DNA of 13,876 nucleotides, taken from NCBI GenBank assembly GCA_023701085.1, contig JAMPXR010000021.1, forward strand, positions 1 to 13,876. The letters run 5' to 3'. The notes beneath the pieces were generated by a model. The model had not been told where the DNA came from. It searched no databases and worked only from the letters and a program-made list of their open reading frames with translations. Position numbers and translations under genes: made by a program. This stretch comes from Ramlibacter sp. GTDB lineage: Bacteria; Pseudomonadota; Gammaproteobacteria; Burkholderiales; Burkholderiaceae_C. Each line of letters opens with the position of its first letter. Position 1 is the first letter of the stretch. This document shows positions 7,116 to 13,876 of this stretch, piece by piece.

Positions 7116-7159
7116 ATTGAAGCCCACCCGCACGGCGCGTTCGGCGCGCCCCCTTCAAT
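7116..7159 (+). terminator. Nested hairpin just after the dioxygenase-rhodanese stop codon
   Basis: An outer 7-bp stem, ATTGAAG (7116-7122) with CTTCAAT (7153-7159), encloses a perfect 6-bp inner stem GGCGCG (7134-7139) with CGCGCC (7145-7150) and a 5-base loop. It starts immediately after the stop codon. There is no T run, so it may be a weak terminator or an mRNA 3'-end stabiliser rather than a classic intrinsic terminator. Confidence 0.4.
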
Positions 7160-7225
7160 GGCCGCGCGGTCGCAAGCGCCGCCTATCGTCGAAAATCGGC
7201 TAAGTCCACCACGACCGAGCAAACC

Positions 7226-8452
7226 ATGGCTGTCAATCTGCAAGCGCCCCGGCCCACCGAACTTCATCCCGTCGCGGGTGTGCGGCTGGGCGTCGCCGAG
7301 GCGGGCATCCGCAAGGCCGATCGCAAGGACCTGGCCGTCGTGCTGCTCGACGCGGGCGCGTCGGTGGCCGGGGTGTTCACGCAGAACCGCTTTTGCGCCG
7401 CGCCCGTGCAGGTGTGCCGGCAGCACCTGGAACGGGGCGATATCCGCGCCCTGGTCATTAACACCGGGAACGCCAATGCCGGGACCGGCGAGGACGGACT
7501 GGTGCGCGCCCGCGCGAGCTGCATCGCCGTGGCGCGCCGGCTGGGAATCGCCCCGGAGCAGGTGCTCCCGTTTTCCACCGGCGTGATCATGGAGACGCTC
7601 CCGGTCGATCGCATCGAGGCGGGGCTGCCCGCCGCGCTGGCCGATGCGGCGCCGGACCACTGGCTGCGCGCCGCGCAAGCCATCATGACGACCGACACGG
7701 TGCCCAAGGCGTTCAGCCGGCAGGTGCGCATCGACGGCGCCACGGTGTCCATCACGGGCATCAGCAAGGGCGCGGGCATGATCCGGCCGAACATGGCGAC
7801 CATGCTGGGCTTCCTGGCATGCGACGCCCGGGTCGATCCGGCCGTGATGCGGCAGCTGGCGCTGGAGCTGGCCGAAGGCTCGTTCAATCGCGTGACGGTC
7901 GACGGCGACACCTCGACCAACGACTCGTTCGTGGTGATCGCCACCCAGAAGGCGGAGCACGCGGCCATCACGTCGCTGGACAGCACCGCGGGACGGGCGC
8001 TGAAGGAAGCGATGCTCGACGTCGCCCGCCGGCTGGCCCAGGCGATCGTGCGCGACGGCGAAGGCGCCACCAAGTTCATCACCTTGCGCGTGGAGGGCGG
8101 CAGGACCGCGCAGGAGTGCCGCCAGGTCGCCTATGCGATCGCCCATTCGCCGCTGGTCAAGACCGCCTTCTTCGCGAGCGATCCCAACCTGGGGCGCATC
8201 CTCGCCGCTGTGGGTTACGCCGGCATCGGGGATCTCGACCAGACGAAAATCGAGCTGCACCTGGACGATGTGCACGTCGCCACCCGCGGCGGGCGCAACC
8301 CGTCCTACCGCGAGGAGGATGGCCAGCGCGTGATGAAGCAAAGCGAGATCACGGTGCGGGTGGGACTGGGCCGGGGCGACGCCGCCGACACGGTGTGGAC
8401 CTGCGACCTGAGCCACGACTACGTGAGCATCAACGCCGACTACCGCTCCTAG
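7226..8452 (+). CDS. argJ: Bifunctional glutamate N-acetyltransferase / amino-acid N-acetyltransferase (ArgJ)
   Basis: Recycles the acetyl group in the arginine pathway by moving it from N-acetylornithine to glutamate; bifunctional members also make acetylglutamate from acetyl-CoA. The precursor has 408 residues, the usual length. The self-cleavage site is intact: [15 protein letters not shown] (181-195), with T192 expected to be the new N-terminal nucleophile after cleavage behind A191. STGVI (117-121) supplies the expected oxyanion-hole T118-G119. VDGDTSTND (225-233) and the C-terminal [13 protein letters not shown] are family hallmarks. The ATG at 7226 gives the standard N-terminus; the ribosome-binding site (CGAGC) is weak. 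No clear promoter was identified in the 110 bp upstream, which hold the nested hairpin. No other arg gene is nearby. Confidence 0.97.
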   Translation: MAVNLQAPRPTELHPVAGVRLGVAEAGIRKADRKDLAVVLLDAGASVAGVFTQNRFCAAPVQVCRQHLERGDIRALVINTGNANAGTGEDGLVRARASCIAVARRLGIAPEQVLPFSTGVIMETLPVDRIEAGLPAALADAAPDHWLRAAQAIMTTDTVPKAFSRQVRIDGATVSITGISKGAGMIRPNMATMLGFLACDARVDPAVMRQLALELAEGSFNRVTVDGDTSTNDSFVVIATQKAEHAAITSLDSTAGRALKEAMLDVARRLAQAIVRDGEGATKFITLRVEGGRTAQECRQVAYAIAHSPLVKTAFFASDPNLGRILAAVGYAGIGDLDQTKIELHLDDVHVATRGGRNPSYREEDGQRVMKQSEITVRVGLGRGDAADTVWTCDLSHDYVSINADYRS

Positions 8453-8508
8453 CGGTGGCGCGGCCCGTGCCGGGAGAAATCGCGGAAAGCCGCCTTGGAG
8501 AACGGACC

Positions 8509-9381
8509 TTGAACGAGAAATTCGAGCAGTTGATCGAGCGCGCCGGCCAACTGCTGTTGCAAATCGAAGCTATCCTGCCACGGCCCCTGTGCGCCCCGGA
8601 CTGGAAGGCATCCACCGCCTGGCGCTACCGCAAGCGCTCGACCGGCCACGGCGCGCTGGAGCCGGTGCGCCACGTCGCGGCCATCCGGCTGGCGGACCTG
8701 AAGGAAATCGACGCGCAGAAGGAGAAGATCCGGCGCAACACGCTGCAGTTCGTGCAGGGCCAGCCGGCCAACAACGTGCTGCTGACCGGCGCGCGCGGCA
8801 CCGGCAAGTCCTCGCTCATCAAGGCCTGCCTCAATGAATACGCCGCGCAGGGGCTGCGCCTGATCGAGGTGGACAAGGCCGACATGGTGGACCTGCCCGA
8901 CATCGTCGACGTGGTGGCGTCGCAGCCCGAGAAGTTCATCGTGTTCTGCGACGACCTGAGCTTCGAGGAGGGCGAGCCCGGCTTCAAGGCGCTGAAGTCC
9001 ATCCTGGACGGCTCCGTGGCGGCGGCGACGCCCAACGTGCTGATCTACGCGACCAGCAACCGCCGCCACCTGCTGCCCGAGTACATGAAGGAGAACCTGA
9101 GCTACACCCACACCGAGGACGGCGAGGTGCATCCGGGCGAGGTGGTGGAGGAGAAGATCTCGCTGTCGGAACGCTTCGGCCTGTGGGTGAGCTTCTATCC
9201 CTTCAGCCAGGACGAATACCTGGCGATCGCGGCGCAATGGCTGTCGTGGTTCGGGGTGGACGCGGCAGCCATCGAAGCGGCGCGGCCCGAGGCGCTGGTC
9301 TGGGCGCTGGAGCGCGGTTCGCGCAGCGGCCGCGTGGCCTACCAGTTCGCGCGCGATTACGCGGGCCGCCACCCGGCATGA
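8509..9381 (+). CDS. DUF815 family AAA-type ATPase, TTG start
   Basis: A P-loop ATPase of the DUF815 group, whose role is not established. The 290 residues contain Walker A GARGTGKSS (94-102), Walker B FIVFCDDLSF (143-152) and a sensor-like segment YATSNRRHLLPEYM (180-193). A helical N-terminus and a C-terminal AAA-lid-like region (about 230-290) complete the family pattern. The best start is TTG at 8509, because GGAG sits eight bases upstream at 8497-8500 and family proteins begin with an NEKFEQL-like helix; a GTG at 8467 is the alternative and lacks a good ribosome-binding site. The gene follows argJ by 56 bp and its TGA overlaps the Nudix gene start (ATGA), so the two are probably translated together. 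Confidence 0.85.
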   Translation: MNEKFEQLIERAGQLLLQIEAILPRPLCAPDWKASTAWRYRKRSTGHGALEPVRHVAAIRLADLKEIDAQKEKIRRNTLQFVQGQPANNVLLTGARGTGKSSLIKACLNEYAAQGLRLIEVDKADMVDLPDIVDVVASQPEKFIVFCDDLSFEEGEPGFKALKSILDGSVAAATPNVLIYATSNRRHLLPEYMKENLSYTHTEDGEVHPGEVVEEKISLSERFGLWVSFYPFSQDEYLAIAAQWLSWFGVDAAAIEAARPEALVWALERGSRSGRVAYQFARDYAGRHPA

Positions 9382-9848
9382 ATGCCGGCACCCTGGTCGC
9401 CGATGGCGAGCTCCCGCGCGAAGGGGGGGCCGACCGCGCGGCGGTCGAGGTGGCGGTGGGCGTGCTGATTCGCGCCGACGGTGCTTTCCTGTTGACATCG
9501 CGCCCGCCCGGCAAGGTCTACGAAGGCTACTGGGAGTTCCCGGGCGGCAAGGTCGAGCCGGGCGAATCGGTCGAGCAGGCCCTGCGGCGCGAGCTGCTGG
9601 AGGAAATCGGGATCCGCGTAGGCGCCGTCCACCCCTGGCGCGTCGAGCGCGTCGATTACCCGCACGCGCTGGTTTGCCTGAATTTCTGCAAGGTGTTCGA
9701 ATGGACCGGCGAACTGCACATGCACGAGGGCCAGTCGTTCGCCTGGCAGCAGTTGCCGGTGCGTGTCAGCCCGGTGCTGCCGGGCACCATCCCCGTGTTG
9801 CAGTGGTTCGCGCGGGAGCGCCACTTCGACGGGTCGACCCACACCTGA
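9378..9848 (+). CDS. mutT: MutT-type Nudix hydrolase
   Basis: Predicted nucleoside-triphosphate pyrophosphohydrolase; MutT proteins remove 8-oxo-dGTP from the nucleotide pool. The 156-residue protein has a complete Nudix box at 57-79 (G, E63, R71-E72, E75-E76, G78) preceded by YEGYWEFPGGK, the form seen in MutT proper. Start is the ATG overlapping the ATPase stop; no separate ribosome-binding site is visible, consistent with coupling. The first 20 or so residues, before AVEVAVGVL, are longer than in minimal MutT. It converges with yacG, the stop codons being separated by 24 bp with no hairpin between them. Substrate specificity cannot be read from sequence alone. Confidence 0.88.
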   Translation: MNAGTLVADGELPREGGADRAAVEVAVGVLIRADGAFLLTSRPPGKVYEGYWEFPGGKVEPGESVEQALRRELLEEIGIRVGAVHPWRVERVDYPHALVCLNFCKVFEWTGELHMHEGQSFAWQQLPVRVSPVLPGTIPVLQWFARERHFDGSTHT

Positions 9849-9872
9849 GGCGACCGGCGGCACCCACGCTAT

Positions 9873-10067
9873 TCACTGCGCGTCCCGCGGCGGCTTCTCC
9901 GGTACCCGGAACTCTTCGCTGGCCCAGGCGCCCAGGTCCAGGTTCTTGCAGCGCTGCGAGCAGAACGGCCGGAACGGATTGGCCGGCGCGTAAAGGCTGC
10001 GGCCGCCGCAGGCCGGGCAGCGCACCACGCGCGGCTTCGCATCGGCGGGCGGATCCGGCTGCGCCAT
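9873..10067 (-). CDS. yacG: DNA gyrase inhibitor YacG, zinc-finger protein
   Basis: Small zinc protein that in E. coli binds GyrB and blocks gyrase from binding DNA. The 64 residues hold four zinc ligands, C17, C20, C36 and C40, in the order CPACG and [10 protein letters not shown], followed by the family-typical [13 protein letters not shown]. It is last in the pil-coaE-zapD block, nine bp after zapD, with AAGG upstream of its ATG. Association with coaE and zapD is a standard arrangement in beta- and gammaproteobacteria. Confidence 0.95.
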   Translation of the reverse strand: MAQPDPPADAKPRVVRCPACGGRSLYAPANPFRPFCSQRCKNLDLGAWASEEFRVPEKPPRDAQ

Positions 10068-10076
10068 GGAAGGCCT

Positions 10077-10832
10077 TCAGGAACAGAGCGTGAGTTCGAA
10101 CTGGGCGCTGTCGTTGCTTGCGTGCAGGCGGTCGGCGGCTTCCTGTCGCATCAGGCGCACCGAAATCATCAGCCGGTTGCCGCTGATCTCGGGGATCAGC
10201 CCGAGAGCGGGGTCCAGGCGCAGGCGCAGCAGCTGGAAGGTGCGGCCTTGCGGCAGGTTCTGCTGCAGCTGGCCATGGCTGGCGATCACTTTTTGGGGCG
10301 TGCCCGAATCGCGCAGCAGCTTGAGCAGCAGGTGGACCGATTCGGCCAGCGGCGCCAGCGTGTTGGCCCAGCGCTCGAGATCGGCCCGGCGTTGGTCGGA
10401 TGGGCGGTGTTGCCACGCGTAGTAGGCGGGCAGGTCGAACTCGCAGGTCCCCCCAGGGATGCCGACCCGGCTGCGGATGCTCATCAGCCATTCGTTTTCG
10501 GTCAGCGCCTGCCCGGCCTTGCCGGGCAGCAGGTTCAAGGTGGTGAAACAACGGTCGAGCTTGCCGACCACCTCATCGAGCACGGCTTCTGAAATGGAAG
10601 GATTGCCGCGGAAGCTGTTGAGGAGCTGCTTTTGCTTGTCCAGGTCCTTCATCACGTCGGACTTCAGGTCGGCCCGGGCGGCGACGTCCATCACCTCGAA
10701 GATCGTCGCCAGCGCGTAATGGTGGTCGATGGGGTGCGAGCGGGGGACCAGTTCGCCGAGACGGCGGAACAGGTGTTCCAGGCGCAAATAGGTGCGGATG
10801 CGTTCGTTGAAAGGATATTCGTAGAGGATCAC
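10077..10832 (-). CDS. zapD: Cell division protein ZapD
   Basis: Cytoplasmic factor that cross-links FtsZ filaments at the division ring. The 251 residues match the usual size; the N-terminal ILYEYPFNERIRTYLRLEHL and the internal QQNLPQGRTFQLLRLRL are family signatures. The start is a GTG at 10832, because family proteins begin at this point and no in-frame ATG is close; the ribosome-binding site (AGG) is weak. A longer reading from 11009 would overlap coaE and was rejected. The gene lies 43 bp after coaE and nine bp before yacG. Confidence 0.94.
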   Translation of the reverse strand: MILYEYPFNERIRTYLRLEHLFRRLGELVPRSHPIDHHYALATIFEVMDVAARADLKSDVMKDLDKQKQLLNSFRGNPSISEAVLDEVVGKLDRCFTTLNLLPGKAGQALTENEWLMSIRSRVGIPGGTCEFDLPAYYAWQHRPSDQRRADLERWANTLAPLAESVHLLLKLLRDSGTPQKVIASHGQLQQNLPQGRTFQLLRLRLDPALGLIPEISGNRLMISVRLMRQEAADRLHASNDSAQFELTLCS

Positions 10833-10875
10833 GCTGGGGCCTGCTCGCACGGGGGCGCTTCGACACAGCGGCCAA

Positions 10876-11481
10876 TCATAGCCCGAAGCGCCGCGCCGTC
10901 TGTACCACCATGTCACGCAGTTGTTCGAGCGAAGGGCCGTCGTTGCACACGACGCAGTCCGCCGCCGCGAGCCGTTGCCCGCGCGGGGCCTGTGCGGCAA
11001 TGATCGCACGCACCGCCTCGGGCGTCAGTCCGCTGCGCGCGACGACCCGCCGCACCTGCGTCTCGGGCGAGCAGTCCACGACCAGCACGCGGTCCACCTG
11101 CGAGCGCCAGCGGCCCGACTCGACCAGCAGCGGGATGTCGAAGACGATGCAAGGCACGCCGGCGGCCAGAGCCGCCTCGACCTGGCGCGCGCTTTCCAAC
11201 GCCACCAGCGGATGGATGATTTCCTCGAGCCGCTTGCGCGCGCCCGGATCCCGGTAGGCGTGCTCGCGCATGCGGTCCCGGTCGAGCGCGCCCTGCGGCG
11301 TGATGAAGTCGCGGCCGAACCGCTCGGCGATCGCGGCAATCGCGGCGCCGCCGGCCGCCGTGGTGCCGCGCGAGATCGCGTCGGCGTCGATCGGCGCCGC
11401 GCCAAGCTGCGCCAGCATCTCCAGCACGGTGCTCTTGCCGCTGCCGATGCCGCCGGTCAGGCCCACGCGCACGGCGGCCAT
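10876..11481 (-). CDS. coaE: Dephospho-CoA kinase (CoaE)
   Basis: Catalyses the last step of coenzyme A synthesis, phosphorylating the 3'-hydroxyl of dephospho-CoA with ATP. The 201-residue protein opens with the P-loop GLTGGIGSGKST (7-18), followed by PIDADAISRG (30-39), a conserved IIHP segment and the FDIPLLVESG strand-helix that marks the family. The ATG at 11481 was chosen; a GTG codon directly before it is possible but would add only one residue. It is 45 bp after pilD in the same orientation, a common neighbour arrangement. Confidence 0.97.
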   Translation of the reverse strand: MAAVRVGLTGGIGSGKSTVLEMLAQLGAAPIDADAISRGTTAAGGAAIAAIAERFGRDFITPQGALDRDRMREHAYRDPGARKRLEEIIHPLVALESARQVEAALAAGVPCIVFDIPLLVESGRWRSQVDRVLVVDCSPETQVRRVVARSGLTPEAVRAIIAAQAPRGQRLAAADCVVCNDGPSLEQLRDMVVQTARRFGL

Positions 11482-11526
11482 CACGCGCCCCGCGGGCCGC
11501 GGCTAGATCGCCTGCCCGCCCTCATG

Positions 11527-12369
11527 TCACAGCCCGATCACGCGGAGGATGGACGCCGGGCCGAACACCATGGCCGTCAGGCCGGCGCCGGCCAGGAAGG
11601 GCCCGAAAGGAACGTAGCCGCCTTCGCGCAGGCCGCCGGACAACTTCATCGCGATGCCCACCACGGCGCCGATGACGGAGGCCATCAGGATGATGGGAAC
11701 CAGCGCCGACCAGCCGAACCAGGCCCCCAGCGCGGCGAACAGCTTGAAGTCTCCGTAGCCCATGCCTTCCTTGCCCGTCACCAGCTTGAAGCCATGGTAG
11801 ACCAGCCAGAGCGACAGGTAACCGGCCACCGCGCCCCACAGGGCCTGCGGCAGCGAGACGTCGATCCAGCGCAGGGCGGCGAGGATCAGCCCGGCCCAGA
11901 GCAGCGGCAGGGTGATGTCGTCGGGCAGCAGCGTGGTGTCCCAGTCGATCAGCGCCAGTGCCAGCACGGCCGCGGAAAACCCGCACCAGGCCGCGCCGGC
12001 CGGGGTGGCGCCCCAGTGCCAGACGGAAAAGAAGAACAGCAGGGCCGTCGCCAGTTCCACCAGCGGGTAGCGCAGCCCGATCGCCGCGCCGCAGGCCGAG
12101 CACTTGCCGCGCAGGGCCAGATAGCTCAGCACGGGCACGTTCTCGTACCAGCGGATCAGGTGCCCGCATTGCCTGCAGCGCGAGCGCGGACGCACCAGAT
12201 CGAACGGGGCGGCCTCCTGCGGCGCCGTGCCCGCCGACTCCGCGCATTCGGCCGCCCACTGCCGCTCGAGCATGAGCGGCAGCCGGTAGATCACGACGTT
12301 GAGAAAGCTGCCCACGAGCAGGCCGAGCCCGCCGGCCAGGGCGGCATCGATCATGGGCGACAGGATCAT
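11527..12369 (-). CDS. pilD: Type IV prepilin peptidase / N-methyltransferase (PilD)
   Basis: Inner-membrane aspartic protease that cleaves the leader of type IV prepilins and pseudopilins and methylates the new N-terminus. The 280 residues show the N-terminal GLLVGSFLNVVIYRLP, a zinc-type Cys tetrad (C65, C68, C90, C93) in the methyltransferase domain, the aspartate-containing motif IDWDTTLLPDD (141-151) and the GxGD motif with D207 in GMGYGDFKL. About seven hydrophobic segments follow. The start at 12369 is five bp after the pilC stop; a second ATG five codons later is also possible. It can serve both pili and type II secretion. Confidence 0.96.
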   Translation of the reverse strand: MILSPMIDAALAGGLGLLVGSFLNVVIYRLPLMLERQWAAECAESAGTAPQEAAPFDLVRPRSRCRQCGHLIRWYENVPVLSYLALRGKCSACGAAIGLRYPLVELATALLFFFSVWHWGATPAGAAWCGFSAAVLALALIDWDTTLLPDDITLPLLWAGLILAALRWIDVSLPQALWGAVAGYLSLWLVYHGFKLVTGKEGMGYGDFKLFAALGAWFGWSALVPIILMASVIGAVVGIAMKLSGGLREGGYVPFGPFLAGAGLTAMVFGPASILRVIGL

Positions 12370-12374
12370 CGGCC

Positions 12375-13589
12375 CTAGACGACCTGGCCGAGCTTGAAGA
12401 TGGGCAGGTACATGGAGACCACGATGCCGCCGATCAGGGTGCCCAGGAAGACGATGATGATGGGCTCCATCAGGCTGGACAGGCCGGCCACCATGTCGTC
12501 CACTTCGGCTTCGTAAAAATCGGCCGCCTTGCCCAGCATGTGGTCCAGCGAGCCCGATTCCTCGCCGATCGCGCACATCTGCAGCACCATGGTGGGAAAC
12601 ACGCCGGCGTTGGTCATGGCCGCCGTCAGGCTGGTGCCGGTGGAGACTTCGGTCTGGATCTTCTCGGTGGCCGCGACGTAGACCGAATTGCCCGACGCGC
12701 CGCCCACCGAGTCGAGCGCCTCGACCAGCGGCACACCCGCGGCGAACATCGTGGCCAGGGTGCGCGTCCAGCGCGCGATCACGGACTTGTAGATCAGGTC
12801 GCCGAAGATGGGCACCTTCAGCAGCAGCCGGTCCATGAACATCTGGACCCGCTCGCTGCGCTTCCACGCCTGCATGAAGAAGTAGGCGCCGCCGCCGATG
12901 CCGCCGAAGATCAGCCACCAGTACTTCACGAAGAATTCGCTCATGGCGATCACGAACAGGGTGGGCGCCGGCAGGTCCGCCCCGAACGAGGTGAACACTT
13001 CCTTGAACGCGGGGATCACGAAGATCATGATCACCGCCACCACCACGAAGGCGACCACGATCACCGAAATCGGGTACATCAGCGCCGACCTGATCTTGGA
13101 CTTGATCGCCTCGGTCTTTTCCATGTACGTCGCCAGCCGGTCCAGCAGCGATTCCAGGATGCCGGCCGCCTCGCCCGCCTCCACCAGGTTGCAGTAGAGG
13201 CTGTTGAAATACATCGGGTACTTGCGGAAGGCGGCCGACAGCGAGGTGCCCGTCTCCACGTCGGTGCGCACGTCGTTGAGCAGCTTGGTCACGCTGGCGT
13301 TGGGGTTGCCGCGCCCGACGATGTCGAACGACTGCAGCAGCGGCACGCCGGCCTTCATCATGGTGGCCAGTTGCCGCGTGAAGATCGCGATGTCCTTGGG
13401 CCTGATCTTCGATCCCGCCCGCATGCGGCGCTTCTTCACCCGGGTGGGCGAGACGCCCTGGCGCCGCAACGCCGCCTGCACCTGGTTCTCGCCGGCGGCG
13501 CGGGTTTCGCCGCGGACCTGCTTGCCGTTGCGGTCGCGTCCCTCCCATTCGAAGACGAATTCAACGACTTTGGTAGCGGCCGTCGCCAT
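12375..13589 (-). CDS. pilC: Type IV pilus inner-membrane platform protein (PilC)
   Basis: Polytopic protein on which the pilus assembly ATPase works. The 404 residues contain two T2SSF domains (about 70-195 and 275-395), each with the ATMxxAGVPL pattern (first at about 75-84) and the later GEESGSL and GEAAGIL segments, and hydrophobic spans after each and at the C-terminus. Two ATGs, two codons apart, follow a strong AAGGAGG; the upstream one abuts it, so the ATG at 13589 with six-base spacing is preferred. Size and motifs fit PilC of type IV pili better than GspF, and the pilB-pilC-pilD order supports this. Confidence 0.95.
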   Translation of the reverse strand: MATAATKVVEFVFEWEGRDRNGKQVRGETRAAGENQVQAALRRQGVSPTRVKKRRMRAGSKIRPKDIAIFTRQLATMMKAGVPLLQSFDIVGRGNPNASVTKLLNDVRTDVETGTSLSAAFRKYPMYFNSLYCNLVEAGEAAGILESLLDRLATYMEKTEAIKSKIRSALMYPISVIVVAFVVVAVIMIFVIPAFKEVFTSFGADLPAPTLFVIAMSEFFVKYWWLIFGGIGGGAYFFMQAWKRSERVQMFMDRLLLKVPIFGDLIYKSVIARWTRTLATMFAAGVPLVEALDSVGGASGNSVYVAATEKIQTEVSTGTSLTAAMTNAGVFPTMVLQMCAIGEESGSLDHMLGKAADFYEAEVDDMVAGLSSLMEPIIIVFLGTLIGGIVVSMYLPIFKLGQVV

Positions 13590-13600
13590 GCACATCCTCC

Positions 13601-13876
13601 TTAAACATTGGTGCAGCCCAGCACCTCTTCCAGTGAGGTCACGCCCAGCTTGACCTTGTGCAGGCCCGACTGGCGCAAGCTCCTCACCCCCTCCTTTTCG
13701 GCCTGTCTGGCCAGATCCAAAGCGCTGCCGTCGGCCAGGATGATGCGCTGGATGTCCTCGCTGATCGGCATGACCTGATAGATGCCGACGCGGCCCTTGT
13801 AGCCGTTGTTGCACGCCGCGCAGCCCACCGGGCGGTAGGGCGTCCAGGTGCCGTCCACGTCTTCCTCGGTGAAGCC
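13601..13876 (-). CDS. pilB: Type IV pilus assembly ATPase (PilB), C-terminal 91 residues
   Basis: Hexameric ATPase that powers pilus extension. Only the C-terminal end is in the window; the gene continues beyond the right edge. Visible are YRPVGCAACNNGYKGRVGIY with the second Cys pair of the zinc-binding element, the QVMPISEDIQRIIL segment and the end LGVTSLEEVLGCTNV, all typical of PilB/GspE. The Walker motifs are outside the window. The stop is 11 bp before the pilC start, and a strong AAGGAGG lies in this gap, with its first bases inside the pilB stop region. Confidence 0.93.
   Translation of the reverse strand, partial: GFTEEDVDGTWTPYRPVGCAACNNGYKGRVGIYQVMPISEDIQRIILADGSALDLARQAEKEGVRSLRQSGLHKVKLGVTSLEEVLGCTNV

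Noticed and set aside
7819..8508. Long upstream extension of the DUF815 ATPase frame inside argJ
   Set aside because: The extension is an Arg-rich out-of-frame reading of argJ; the family N-terminus and a good ribosome-binding site fit the TTG at 8509.
9849..9872. Possible bidirectional terminator between convergent mutT and yacG
   Set aside because: The 24-bp gap has neither a convincing stem nor a T or A run.
10833..11009. Longer ZapD N-terminus overlapping coaE
   Set aside because: The added residues are Arg-rich and match the alternate frame of coaE; the GTG at 10832 gives the standard ZapD start and length.
12370..13548. Extension of the PilD frame through pilC
   Set aside because: It is an alternate-frame reading of pilC; PilD homologues start at the ATG near 12369.

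Overview
The window is high-GC DNA with gene content and order typical of Burkholderiales, most likely Alcaligenaceae (Bordetella/Achromobacter-like). That placement is inferred from gene families, a pilBCD-coaE-zapD-yacG block, and a GC-rich multi-hairpin repeat of the kind I associate with these genomes. No rRNA, tRNA, CRISPR array, transposase, integrase or phage gene was seen.

Layout, left to right. (1) 1-1805, minus: the N-terminal 601 codons of a fused isobutyryl-CoA mutase (IcmF), cut by the window edge, with a palindromic repeat element inserted in frame in its GTPase domain. Upstream of it lies a perfect 22-bp palindrome that overlaps a candidate promoter. (2) 1915-5731, minus: a three-part TRAP transporter (binding protein, small permease, large permease) of the mannitol/chloroaromatic or 2-oxoacid type, with a strong intrinsic terminator between the binding-protein gene and the two membrane genes. 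(3) 5732-5981: a divergent intergenic region rich in inverted repeats. (4) 5982-9848, plus: a persulfide dioxygenase-rhodanese fusion, argJ (arginine biosynthesis), a DUF815 AAA-type ATPase, and a MutT-type Nudix hydrolase overlapping the ATPase stop codon by 4 bp. (5) 9873-13876, minus, convergent with the previous block: pilB (partial), pilC, pilD, coaE, zapD, yacG, closely spaced (5-45 bp gaps) and probably one operon.

How the parts fit. The TRAP genes and icmF lie on the same strand, so a carboxylic-acid uptake system sits next to an acyl-CoA rearranging enzyme. A functional link is plausible, but icmF seems to have its own operator-promoter. The plus-strand block mixes sulfide/persulfide oxidation, arginine synthesis and nucleotide clean-up, without an obvious single pathway. 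The pil block makes the assembly ATPase, the inner-membrane platform and the prepilin peptidase for type IV pili (or a related secretion system), followed by CoA synthesis, cell-division and gyrase-inhibitor genes.

Most of the window is ordinary core genome. The points worth a second look are the repeat element inside icmF, the 22-bp operator-like palindrome, the intercistronic terminator in the TRAP operon, the enlarged repeat-bearing loop of the TRAP large permease, and the possible alternative hairpins over the ribosome-binding site of the dioxygenase-rhodanese gene.
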